Shown piece after piece: positions 32,574-39,166 of a stretch of 48,322 nucleotides of DNA (its first letter is position 1; every line of letters begins with the position of its first letter). This stretch comes from RGIG4097 sp964599875 (GTDB lineage Bacteria; Bacillota; Clostridia; Christensenellales; CAG-917). The notes under the pieces were generated by a model. The model did not search any database, was not told the DNA's origin, and was given only the letters and a program-made list of their open reading frames with translations. The DNA is taken from NCBI GenBank assembly GCA_964599875.1, contig CAZRHE010000013.1, positions 1 to 48,322 of the forward strand. The letters run 5' to 3'. A program made the position numbers and the translations under genes.

Positions 32574-32623
32574 GAGTTGTCCACAATTTCCGCGAAAAAT
32601 GTGGATAACTTTGTGCACAACTC
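32574..32623. promoter_or_regulatory. Symmetric DnaA-box cluster in the PRC/cwlD divergent region
   Basis: Three DnaA-type boxes within 43 bases: TTGTCCACA (32577-32585, one mismatch), a perfect TTATCCACA on the minus strand (32600-32608) and TTGTGCACA (32611-32619, one mismatch). The outer two lie in 13-base inverted arms (32574-32586 and 32611-32623, 12 of 13 paired). The function is unknown; a DnaA-regulated promoter or a DnaA-titrating site are options. Confidence 0.6.
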
Positions 32624-32680
32624 TGAATTTTTATACCAAAGTGAATATATTTTCGATTGTAACAATATTCATAATTTGTG

Positions 32681-33382
32681 ATGAGGCGAAAAAGTGTAAG
32701 CGAAAGGGGAATAGCGGTGATTTTGACGATTGCGATAGCCCTTGCGGGAGTGATTACGCCTGCTTTCATAGCGGTCGGAGGAAAGATTTCGAATGCGATT
32801 ACGATAGTGCTCGACGCAGGGCACGGCGGTGCGGACGGAGGTGTTGTCGGAACAAAAACGGGAGTTAAGGAAAGCGAAATCAATCTTTATATGTCGAAAA
32901 TCGTCGGTGAGTATCTTGAAGGTATGGGATTCAAGGTAGTGCAGACACGGAAAAATTCGGCGGCTCTTTCGGGCGGCGTTTTCAAAAAACGGACGGATAT
33001 GGACGAAAGGGTGCGAATAATCGAAAAGGCGAAACCTGCAGCCGTCGTCAGTTTGCATATGAATACGTATTCATCATCCGCAAGAAGAGGCGCGCAAGTC
33101 TTTTATTACGCCAAGTCCGAAGAAAGTAAAAATTTGGCGACCGTTTTGCAATCCGAACTCAACGACAAATTCAACCTTGCGGATACAGGAAGAGAATATT
33201 CCGCCTTGACCGCAGAGAAGTATTTATTTTGGAAAGTGTCCGCGCCTATCGTCATCGTGGAGTGCGGCTTCTTGTCAAACCCCTCCGACGAAAGGAACTT
33301 CTCAGACGACGTCTACCGCCATGAATTCGGTCAGACCATAGCAGAATGTATCGCGCGATACGTATACGCAAAAGAGCACTAG
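32681..33382 (+). CDS. cwlD: N-acetylmuramoyl-L-alanine amidase CwlD (spore cortex)
   Basis: 233 residues (one more if the GTG at 32678 is used). An N-terminal hydrophobic segment anchors or exports it. The Amidase_3 zinc site is complete: LDAGHGGADGG (His), KESEINLY (Glu), SLHMNTY (His) and the catalytic VECGFLSN (Glu). The length and architecture match CwlD, which with PdaA makes muramic-delta-lactam in the spore cortex. No ribosome-binding site precedes it. A stand-alone vegetative amidase is the alternative. Confidence 0.85.
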   Translation: MRRKSVSERGIAVILTIAIALAGVITPAFIAVGGKISNAITIVLDAGHGGADGGVVGTKTGVKESEINLYMSKIVGEYLEGMGFKVVQTRKNSAALSGGVFKKRTDMDERVRIIEKAKPAAVVSLHMNTYSSSARRGAQVFYYAKSEESKNLATVLQSELNDKFNLADTGREYSALTAEKYLFWKVSAPIVIVECGFLSNPSDERNFSDDVYRHEFGQTIAECIARYVYAKEH

Positions 33383-33492
33383 TCGACGACGTGCCGTTAA
33401 TTTGCATTTAACGTACGATCCAAGTTCTTCAACGAAACCAAACTGCTATTAAAGCAAGTGCAACTTATTCTCGAAATCTATTTAAATCAAGA

Positions 33493-34014
33493 CTAATCAA
33501 TCACCCCGACTTTTTCATCGCCGTATGCGGAACGCCTAAACAAAAGTACGTCTTGATTATATTTATCACCTAACGAATATATAGCGACGTCAAAAATTTC
33601 GGAAGCGGTTGAACCTTCTCGCGCGCACGAATACACGACGAATTGCACGGAAAAAGCAGTGACTAATCCGTCAAAATTCTCGTACAACGGGTCTTTCAAA
33701 TTGAATTGAAAAACAAGTGTGTTAAGGTCTTCTTTCATGATGCTTGCGCCGGCGGTGAAAGAGAACGTATCGTTACCAAGTCCGTTCACGACGGTGCCGT
33801 TGGTGACGCTATTGTCACGATAATAATCCGTAACGTTCAAACTGCCCGAAGAGTAGTCTACGTAATAATCACTTTTCGTGACGTCGAACGTTTTTGCAGC
33901 ATATGCGACGTTGGTGATGCACTCGAGCATACAGCAGAAGAGGAGCACCAACAGCACCCACAGCACGATGACGGACAGTCCGAGTTTTATATATTGATTT
34001 TGTTTTGTTTTCAT
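33493..34014 (-). CDS. Hypothetical exported protein (173 aa)
   Basis: A hydrophobic segment (about 10-35) ends in an AYAA cleavage-like site, so the rest should be outside the cell. The mature part is beta-rich (SGSLNVTDYY, TFSFTAGASIM, VVYSCAREG) with no family I recognise. It starts after AAAGGA and is separated from the upstream GDSL gene by a terminator. Conversely oriented to cwlD. Confidence 0.7.
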   Translation of the reverse strand: MKTKQNQYIKLGLSVIVLWVLLVLLFCCMLECITNVAYAAKTFDVTKSDYYVDYSSGSLNVTDYYRDNSVTNGTVVNGLGNDTFSFTAGASIMKEDLNTLVFQFNLKDPLYENFDGLVTAFSVQFVVYSCAREGSTASEIFDVAIYSLGDKYNQDVLLFRRSAYGDEKVGVID

Positions 34015-34030
34015 AATGATTTTCCTTTAT

Positions 34031-34074
34031 GGAAAACGCCCCGACGTAGGCTTGTTCGTCTACGAGGGGGCGTT
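34031..34074 (-). terminator. Terminator after the GDSL lipoprotein gene
   Basis: Outer arms 34035-34042 and 34067-34074 (8 bases, perfect), extended inward by a second paired block, with TTTTCC following on the minus strand. Confidence 0.8.
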
Positions 34075-34097
34075 CGTTAAGTGATGATTTAGTGATT

Positions 34098-34877
34098 CTA
34101 TTTGCCTTTGTAGTTTGCGCGGATAAAGCGAACTATTTGAGGTGCCGTGTACATTGTTACAAAATCCTGATTGGGATGAAGCTGATCGGAGTTTTCGCCA
34201 TACATACCATAGTATTCGTATTTTCCTTCTTCATACATATCCAAAACGGGAATTGCATATTTATTTGCAACCGTTTTTACCGCAGTAGCTATATCTAACA
34301 AAGTATATCCGTTTGCGTTTTTTATAGTGCCGTCGCCTTTTTTATACGGCGTCATAAAAAATATAAACGCATTAGGGTTTTTATTTTTTAGAGTTTTTGC
34401 GATATAATCTAAGCTTCCGTATACAGAATTTAAATCGGTATCACCAAAAGTCCCAAGCGGTGTTGAAACGCTAAAATCGTTTACTCCGGCCATAACCGAG
34501 ATAATATCATAGCCGGAAGTATACGAATCTATAATATTTGCAACGCAATCCCGATTGGGAACGTTAGACACAAGCGTTGCGCCGCTTACACCAGCATTGG
34601 TATAAGATGATAAACCAAGCGATTGTGCCACCAATTTTGGATACGGATTTTCCATTTGGTTATAACGGTCCAAATAATTTGCACCGTATGTAATAGAATC
34701 GCCAAAAGCGCAATAAGTGAGTTCCGTAAAATCCACCTCATCAATTGTTGTGTTATCGGACAACGAAGAATCGGGGTTGTTTGCATCATCACTTGTAGGC
34801 GCGTGAATAACGCTACAACCGACAACTCCCAACAATACTACTACAAATACAACACAAATAAAAATCCTATTTTTCAT
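34098..34877 (-). CDS. SGNH/GDSL hydrolase lipoprotein
   Basis: 259 residues. A signal peptide and lipobox (VVGC, Cys about 21) anchor it to the membrane. Block I is FGDSITYG with nucleophile Ser about 61, block II the Gly in GVSGA, block III GVND, and block V DQLHP with catalytic Asp and His. It is probably an esterase acting on acylated glycans or lipids outside the cell. It follows the 288-residue membrane-anchored gene by 16 bases in the same direction. The gene is AT-richer than the core genes nearby. Confidence 0.88.
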   Translation of the reverse strand: MKNRIFICVVFVVVLLGVVGCSVIHAPTSDDANNPDSSLSDNTTIDEVDFTELTYCAFGDSITYGANYLDRYNQMENPYPKLVAQSLGLSSYTNAGVSGATLVSNVPNRDCVANIIDSYTSGYDIISVMAGVNDFSVSTPLGTFGDTDLNSVYGSLDYIAKTLKNKNPNAFIFFMTPYKKGDGTIKNANGYTLLDIATAVKTVANKYAIPVLDMYEEGKYEYYGMYGENSDQLHPNQDFVTMYTAPQIVRFIRANYKGK

Positions 34878-34893
34878 AACTACCTCATACTGC

Positions 34894-35760
34894 TTACATT
34901 AAATATATCTCAACAATTTGACAAGAATCTTCGTCCGTAAACATAATAAATTGATTCAAATCAGACACGTCAACGCGAACATACGAAAAACCATCTTGTT
35001 CGAAGATTACTTCGCAAGTATTCAATGCAACCATTGAGACGCCGTCAGAAGAATAATATTGGCAAGCCACAAACGGCGCATCGTTAAAAGAAACATTATT
35101 TGTCAAAGAACTTGTTTTCAGTTTAACGCAAACGGTGTTTACTTTTGATACATCTATTGGAGCAAAGAAGCAAAACGGCGTATCCGATGCTTCAAAAGCC
35201 GAGTTTTTGGAATTCCAAAGTCCTTTGCCACAAAAAACCGCAACATTGTTCAAACTTTTCATTTGCTCCGAAAAGCTTTTTTGTTCCTTATTGACTTTAA
35301 TGGTCAATTGCTTTGCATATTTGGATTTATTGAACACGTTCATCGTCACAGTTTCGCCGTTTTCATCCGCGTTGGGAGTGATGACGATTCTTGCATATGT
35401 TGCCATAATATCCACTTCATCGGTAAACGCCTTTTCAAGAGATTCCGTCTTGAAAAGGAATTCTCCAGTGCTGTCATAGAAGTAAATTTGATAAGTCACT
35501 TGACTCTCGAACTCCGGCGTAACCGTCAGACCTTGACACTCGAACGCGTCTTTGGTATATATGCTTTCTTTGGTTTCTACGTACTTGCCGTTTGCATCCA
35601 GACCGCCCAAGGAAAATTCAGACGCAGAGATTTTCTTCGTCTTCACCTTGCCGTCGCTCGATGCAGCGACGCACGCATAGATTATTCCGCCCGCAAGCGC
35701 GCATACGAGCACGCCGACGATGAGATATATCCACCAATTTTTCTTAAAATTTGCTTTCAT
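34894..35760 (-). CDS. Hypothetical membrane-anchored extracellular protein (288 aa)
   Basis: One N-terminal transmembrane segment (about 10-33) with basic residues before it, then about 250 residues predicted outside. The mature part has two beta-rich sections, roughly 60-155 and 165-288, reminiscent of jelly-roll or carbohydrate-binding folds, but no family is recognised. An AAAAGGA site precedes its ATG. It is first of an operon with the GDSL lipoprotein, so a shared task at the cell envelope is plausible. Confidence 0.75.
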   Translation of the reverse strand: MKANFKKNWWIYLIVGVLVCALAGGIIYACVAASSDGKVKTKKISASEFSLGGLDANGKYVETKESIYTKDAFECQGLTVTPEFESQVTYQIYFYDSTGEFLFKTESLEKAFTDEVDIMATYARIVITPNADENGETVTMNVFNKSKYAKQLTIKVNKEQKSFSEQMKSLNNVAVFCGKGLWNSKNSAFEASDTPFCFFAPIDVSKVNTVCVKLKTSSLTNNVSFNDAPFVACQYYSSDGVSMVALNTCEVIFEQDGFSYVRVDVSDLNQFIMFTDEDSCQIVEIYLM

Positions 35761-35793
35761 TTTGCACTTTTCCTTTTAGTTTTATTTACGGAA

Positions 35794-35919
35794 TTATGCG
35801 CCGTATCGCATTATAACATATTTTTTGTCAGGAGGATAGAAGTTTTGCCACAAAGTTTCCGCACCGTCGTTCGTCACCGCCCCCGATGAGAACGTCTGCA
35901 CCGAAACGTAACGTTTCAT
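35794..35919 (-). CDS. Possible 41-residue protein at the end of the element
   Basis: A short open frame starting MKRYVSVQTFSSGAV and ending VIMRYGA. It follows the 83-residue gene on the same strand. A GAGGTG site and a 5-codon mini-frame (MSIEK) precede it, whose TGA overlaps its ATG. No family is known. The end of the frame contains TATAAT on the minus strand, which may serve the next operon, so it could also be chance. Confidence 0.4.
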   Translation of the reverse strand: MKRYVSVQTFSSGAVTNDGAETLWQNFYPPDKKYVIMRYGA

Positions 35920-35941
35920 TTCTCGATACTCATCACCTCAC

Positions 35942-36193
35942 TTAATAAATACTCGAATCCAACCAAACCTTACGTTCTTTACCACGATATTTAGATACGC
36001 GAGGTTTTCCGAATTTTTCGGTTAGTTTTTTTCTGTTTTCAGGGGTGTTAGGAATGTATGTATTTTTCCAACCATCAAAAACAGAAATGGATTTTGCCTT
36101 GGGTGCTACGCTTGCAGCTTCGATTTTATTCGAATAAAGAATTTTCGAAACTTTACCCGTCGGCTTTGGTGCTACTTTTCTTTTTGTTGCCAT
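35942..36193 (-). CDS. Small basic protein of the element (83 aa)
   Basis: Starts MATKRKVAPKPTGK and is rich in Lys/Arg. No signal peptide, membrane segment or known family. Its GTGAGGTGAAAAC leader is nearly identical to that of the preceding 82-residue gene, and both begin MATK, which hints at duplication. It might bind nucleic acid or form a coat or nucleoid-like component, but nothing proves this. Confidence 0.7.
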   Translation of the reverse strand: MATKRKVAPKPTGKVSKILYSNKIEAASVAPKAKSISVFDGWKNTYIPNTPENRKKLTEKFGKPRVSKYRGKERKVWLDSSIY

Positions 36194-36202
36194 GTTTTCA
36201 CC

Positions 36203-36451
36203 TCACTTTCTAAATTGCGGATACAAAGTCCGTTTTTCATTAACCTCGTAATTCCAATTCCACGCGAACAATTTCTTACGCTCATTTCGAGTTAGAACTC
36301 TATGAAGTTTTTTTTGTTCGTCGATACAACACGCATGATAATTACCATAAGCGCGATTTTTAGCGGTGTTAGATTTTTCTTGCCACAATCGATTCAACCT
36401 CATATGTGCATTTTGAGAGCGCATATATTTATTCATTTTTTTTGTTGCCAT
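36203..36451 (-). CDS. Small basic protein of the element (82 aa)
   Basis: The ATG at 36451 follows GTGAGGTGAAAACT; a GTG 9 bases up is less likely. The sequence is strongly basic with many Asn, Arg and Lys (MRLNRLWQEK, RVLTRNERKK) and aromatic residues near the end. No known family. It sits 9 bases before the 83-residue gene and shares its leader sequence. Confidence 0.7.
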   Translation of the reverse strand: MATKKMNKYMRSQNAHMRLNRLWQEKSNTAKNRAYGNYHACCIDEQKKLHRVLTRNERKKLFAWNWNYEVNEKRTLYPQFRK

Positions 36452-36461
36452 AGTTTTCACC

Positions 36462-36743
36462 TCACTTTTTTACTACGAGATACGCAACTTTCTTGTTGTG
36501 GTTTTTATTACTCGAGAAAAATCGCGTCAAATCGTTTTTGGATTTTTTGGTCAATGCAGACGTATCATCAATGAACGTGCATTGCCCGGTCTTTTTGTTA
36601 CGTTGTGTAGTGACGAAGTTGGTATATCTTCTATTTACAGTGCCAACAAGACGCAACGTTTTACGATTTTTCTTGAAAAATTCACTCGACACGACGTTAA
36701 CTTTTGCAAGTTCTTTTCTTTTCGGTTGATAAGAATTTGACAT
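36462..36743 (-). CDS. Small basic protein of the element (93 aa)
   Basis: Begins MSNSYQPKRKELAKV; very basic, with a VGTVNRRYTNFVTT stretch and a KKVAYLVVKK end. No family recognised. AAGGAG lies before the start. It is separated from rep by 118 bases that carry short inverted repeats, and heads the cassette of tiny genes. Confidence 0.7.
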   Translation of the reverse strand: MSNSYQPKRKELAKVNVVSSEFFKKNRKTLRLVGTVNRRYTNFVTTQRNKKTGQCTFIDDTSALTKKSKNDLTRFFSSNKNHNKKVAYLVVKK

Positions 36744-36776
36744 TTTGCTTTTTGCTCCTTATAATAATTTTCGACG

Positions 36777-36801
36777 ACTGTAAAGTTACTCAGTTAACAG
36801 T
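36777..36801. repeat. Short hairpin between rep and the tiny genes
   Basis: Five-base perfect outer arms (36777-36781 and 36797-36801), extendable with one mismatch, in an otherwise AT-rich gap. It might be a regulatory or origin-related structure. Confidence 0.3.
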
Positions 36802-36853
36802 GTTGGACTACGCGTCGCGAACACACGAGATAACGATAGTCGACCGTTTCTCA

Positions 36854-36882
36854 AACCGTCCTCAAGGGCGGTTTTCTTTTTG
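36854..36882 (+). terminator. Hairpin with T tail at the end of rep
   Basis: A stem of about six pairs (one G-T) around 36856-36871, followed on the plus strand by a T-rich run; it overlaps the rep stop codon. It would stop transcripts entering from the left; on the minus strand there is no T tract. Confidence 0.45.
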
Positions 36883-37941
36883 CTCCGGGAACGGCATAGA
36901 CGGTTTGCATATCTTCCCGAACACGCTCACGAAGTCTTTGCCTTCTTGCTTTTCCTTTTTGAGTTCGGGAACGTCGTTCTTGAATTGCACGAACTCTCCA
37001 ACCGGCATTCCCATTTCGTTTATATCCTTGTATAGACGTATCACGTCCGGAAGAACCTCTACGTACACGCCTATACGTCGGTATAACTGTTCGAGACTAT
37101 CCATTCCGCCATATGCTATCCTACGTTCGCTATACCAGTATCGAAGAGGAACGGACGTCGTTATCACGATGACCTCTCCGTTGAATACCTTGTTGTTGAA
37201 CCTCGAACGCACGGACGAGTTCGTGTTGTTGTCCAACATTTTCAAGAGGTCTTCCATTTCGAACGACGTGTCCCGCAAATCATCCAAGATGATTGCTTTT
37301 TGCCCGAGATAATCTTGAAACGGGTCGTTGCTTGCGGACGAAACGCAGAAGTCCAATTCCATTTCGGTTAACATTTTCTTCGCATAGTACGTTTTCCCGG
37401 TCCCGCCTTTCCCGCAGATGAATACGACGTCTATACGTCTGTCCGGATTCATCAACGAGGTTTGGCAATATATCTCCCACAACTTTTTCAACTTGCTATA
37501 TGCCGTCGTCTTCTCGTCGCGGGGGAGCGAATCTACGTAACGTAACTGCTGTGCGTATGAGTATCGCTCGAAATCTCCGAGAACTTTGGACTGCTCGATA
37601 ACGTTCGTCCAATCGAAGTTCGCTTTCACCTCGTCCGCGCCGTATTGGTGTTTATTTTGTTGGGATTCGTTCCCGTGTATCAGATAAAGCAATACGTCGG
37701 ACTTCTTGCCCTTGACCTTTTCAACGAAGTTCGGGTCTACCTTGAACCAATTTGCCACCATATCGTGCGGAATCCCTGCGTTGCCGAAATTGACGTAGAT
37801 ATGGTAGTGAGGACGCGTGTCGTCTTTATCGTGTAAAATGTACGCCCATTGCTTTATCGTTTTGTGTTCCATGCAGACCTTTTGAATATCTACGTTCAAT
37901 TTGTCCGCATCCGTTACTATTTCGTATTGTTTCAATTGCAT
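36862..37941 (-). CDS. Rolling-circle replication initiator Rep (HUH endonuclease + P-loop helicase)
   Basis: 359 residues. The N-terminal HUH domain has motif 2 RPHYHIYVNF (His45, His47) and motif 3 LLYLIHGN with catalytic Tyr about 86. The helicase domain has Walker A GKGGTGKT about 177-184, Walker B AIILDD about 216-221, a motif-C-like VIVITTS about 257-263, and a possible arginine finger in LYRRI. This arrangement is that of CRESS-type Rep proteins and their bacterial plasmid relatives. It nicks and religates one strand at the origin and unwinds DNA. A GAGGGG site precedes the ATG. All key residues look intact, so the element may still be active. Confidence 0.88.
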   Translation of the reverse strand: MQLKQYEIVTDADKLNVDIQKVCMEHKTIKQWAYILHDKDDTRPHYHIYVNFGNAGIPHDMVANWFKVDPNFVEKVKGKKSDVLLYLIHGNESQQNKHQYGADEVKANFDWTNVIEQSKVLGDFERYSYAQQLRYVDSLPRDEKTTAYSKLKKLWEIYCQTSLMNPDRRIDVVFICGKGGTGKTYYAKKMLTEMELDFCVSSASNDPFQDYLGQKAIILDDLRDTSFEMEDLLKMLDNNTNSSVRSRFNNKVFNGEVIVITTSVPLRYWYSERRIAYGGMDSLEQLYRRIGVYVEVLPDVIRLYKDINEMGMPVGEFVQFKNDVPELKKEKQEGKDFVSVFGKICKPSMPFPEQKENRP

Positions 37942-37973
37942 TTCTTTTACCCCTCTGCAATTTGTCTATCACG

Positions 37974-38258
37974 TTAGCTTGTTTTTACTGATTCAAACGA
38001 ATAACCGGATCCGTGAGAAACGTAATAAACAACGTCTGCTAAATCGGCATCTATTTTTTGTATCATTCTCGAATCTGCTCTTAACCAATTTGCTATCTCA
38101 TCGCACGTTACGTTATGTGCTCCGAGGTCGAAAATCAGATGAATGTGAGGGCGGTCAACGTCATCGTGAACAAAACAAAGACACTCTTTGATTTCGGGAT
38201 GATGGTAACAAACCTCAATAAAATCCACCGAGCCATATATATTTGCTATGTAATGCAT
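37974..38258 (-). CDS. Free-standing HUH endonuclease domain (Rep N-terminal paralogue)
   Basis: 94 residues from the ATG at 38258, which follows GGAGG; an upstream in-frame start would add 14 residues. It aligns over its full length with the nuclease domain of the adjacent Rep: HDDVDRPHIHLIFDL carries the two metal-binding His (38 and 40), and VVYYVSHGS the Tyr (78 or 79). There is no helicase domain, and the frame ends cleanly rather than by frameshift. It could be a second nickase, a relaxase-like helper or a repressor that competes with Rep. It is 32 bases upstream of rep. Confidence 0.78.
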   Translation of the reverse strand: MHYIANIYGSVDFIEVCYHHPEIKECLCFVHDDVDRPHIHLIFDLGAHNVTCDEIANWLRADSRMIQKIDADLADVVYYVSHGSGYSFESVKTS

Positions 38259-38296
38259 AATTTTTTCCTCCAATTTTCCTATTTTTTCACCTTTTT

Positions 38297-38348
38297 CCAC
38301 AGCCCTTTGACAAGCCCAAGGGCTGTGGAGTAAATACTTAAGTATTTA
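38297..38348. repeat. Hairpin plus 18-base palindrome, candidate replication origin of the element
   Basis: Perfect 11-base arms 38297-38307 and 38318-38328 enclose a 10-base loop. Right beside it, 38331-38348 is a perfect 18-base palindrome covering the stop of the 151-residue gene. The stem has no terminator T tail on the coding strand. A strong hairpin next to HUH genes is where rolling-circle nick sites occur; the loop does not match a nick sequence I know. Confidence 0.5.
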
Positions 38349-38801
38349 ATCGTGAATTTCGGCTTTCTTTTTTCCGCTGTTTTCACCTTTTTCCGCTTTT
38401 TGAATTTCTTGTTCGTCGGAGTGTCCTAAAACGTTGCCGTACGAATCGGTAACGAGACTAATATTGCAATCTTCGCATATCCACCAATAAGTCATGCTAC
38501 CGTCGCCGTCGTCCATATCGTCTATCCTCATCGGAAGGCCACATTTCGGACATCTCACGAGAGGAACGGTTTCATGATTGCTTTTCCTTTCCGGTCTATC
38601 CGGCAACAAGTCCGCAAACGTGCTTAAAACCATTTTGCGTCCGCGGAAGTTCGGGTCCGAGTTGGTGTTGGGATCTGCGAAGAATTTAACTTCAATAGGA
38701 ATCAACGTACCGTTGCATTCCACGAAGAAATTCGTGGCGGTCTTTTCTTGACCGTTTTTGTCTTTGTAGTTGCTGAGTTTTTTGAAAAGTTGAACTTGCA
38801 T
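38346..38801 (-). CDS. OB-like / zinc-ribbon protein of the element (possible ssDNA-binding protein)
   Basis: 151 residues. The N-terminal 70 residues (VQLFKKLSNYKDKNG, ATNFFVECNGTLIPIEVKFF) resemble small phage or plasmid single-stranded-DNA-binding proteins. A zinc ribbon follows (CPKC ... CEDC). The C-terminal tail is charged. It starts after AAAGGAG and is the first gene of the element. An accessory role in rolling-circle replication is inferred from position and general resemblance only. Confidence 0.65.
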   Translation of the reverse strand: MQVQLFKKLSNYKDKNGQEKTATNFFVECNGTLIPIEVKFFADPNTNSDPNFRGRKMVLSTFADLLPDRPERKSNHETVPLVRCPKCGLPMRIDDMDDGDGSMTYWWICEDCNISLVTDSYGNVLGHSDEQEIQKAEKGENSGKKKAEIHD

Positions 38802-38815
38802 AAATGCTCCTTTTT

Positions 38816-38892
38816 GGCTATGCGCCGATGATTGTATTTACAAGGCTATACGCCGTTGCATCAAAGGGGGATAGACAACAACGCCGTCTATC
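38816..38892. repeat. Iteron-like repeats and stem-loop upstream of the element genes
   Basis: Two 15-base direct repeats, GGCTATGCGCCGATG (38816-38830) and GGCTATACGCCGTTG (38844-38858), differ at two positions and lie 28 bases apart. A stem-loop with 7-base arms (38870-38876 and 38886-38892) follows. This could be the Rep-binding iterons and a hairpin origin, or an operator of the first gene. Confidence 0.5.
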
Positions 38893-38998
38893 AGGGCATT
38901 AAAGGAACATTTACGAAAACAAATGGGTGAACAAATCGCAGATTCCTTCTGCTTTAAATACTAAAACTAACTTATATGGTTGCGGGTGGGGGAAACGC

Positions 38999-39027
38999 TT
39001 GACATTGTGCGGCGGGGGTGATATATT
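38999..39027 (+). promoter_or_regulatory. Promoter of the pyr operon
   Basis: Consensus -35 TTGACA at 38999-39004, 17 bases, -10 TATATT at 39022-39027. Transcription would start near 39034 and run through the attenuator leader. Confidence 0.85.
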
Positions 39028-39047
39028 GAGAGTGAACGAACTTTTAA

Positions 39048-39148
39048 GTCGATACAGAGAGATTGACAAGGTTAATATATGATTGGCGAAAACGTCGATA
39101 TGGTGTTTTCGGGCGCTTTTTAGTCTTGTCTGTCGGCAAGATTTTTTT
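39048..39148 (+). promoter_or_regulatory. PyrR-type attenuator leader
   Basis: A hairpin with arms 39048-39053/39062-39067 (one G-T) presents the loop ACAGAGAG and is followed by AAGG, resembling the CAGAGAG...CAAGG PyrR recognition element. Downstream, arms 39124-39130 and 39135-39141 followed by T's form an intrinsic terminator before pyrR. UMP-bound PyrR would favour termination, shutting down the operon when pyrimidines are plentiful. An alternative pairing around 39086-39110 may be the antiterminator. Confidence 0.75.
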
Positions 39149-39166
39149 GTTTGTTTGGAGAAAGAT

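Larger units (their letters stand above)
35794..38892 (-). mobile_element. Integrated rolling-circle (CRESS-plasmid-like) element
   Basis: A block of seven minus-strand genes: OB-like/zinc protein, free-standing HUH domain, HUH-helicase Rep, and four tiny proteins. Rep combines an HUH endonuclease with a P-loop helicase, as in bacterial CRESS-type plasmids. The iteron-like repeats and hairpins at 38816-38892 and 38297-38348 could be its origin. The ends are not fixed: no integrase and no convincing direct target duplication were found. Boundaries are those of the recognisable content. Confidence 0.65.

Noticed and set aside
32642..32675. Sigma-G type promoter (TGAATA ... CATAAT) before cwlD
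   Set aside because: The spacer is 22 bases, too long for a sigma-G promoter.
35794..38892. Filamentous phage (inovirus) or microvirus prophage
   Set aside because: No Zot-like ATPase, major capsid or pilot protein gene; only rolling-circle replication genes are recognisable.
35776..38970. Nine-base inverted repeats (TTAGTTTTA at 35776-35784 and its complement at 38962-38970) as element ends
   Set aside because: Short and AT-rich, expected by chance; no flanking target duplication.
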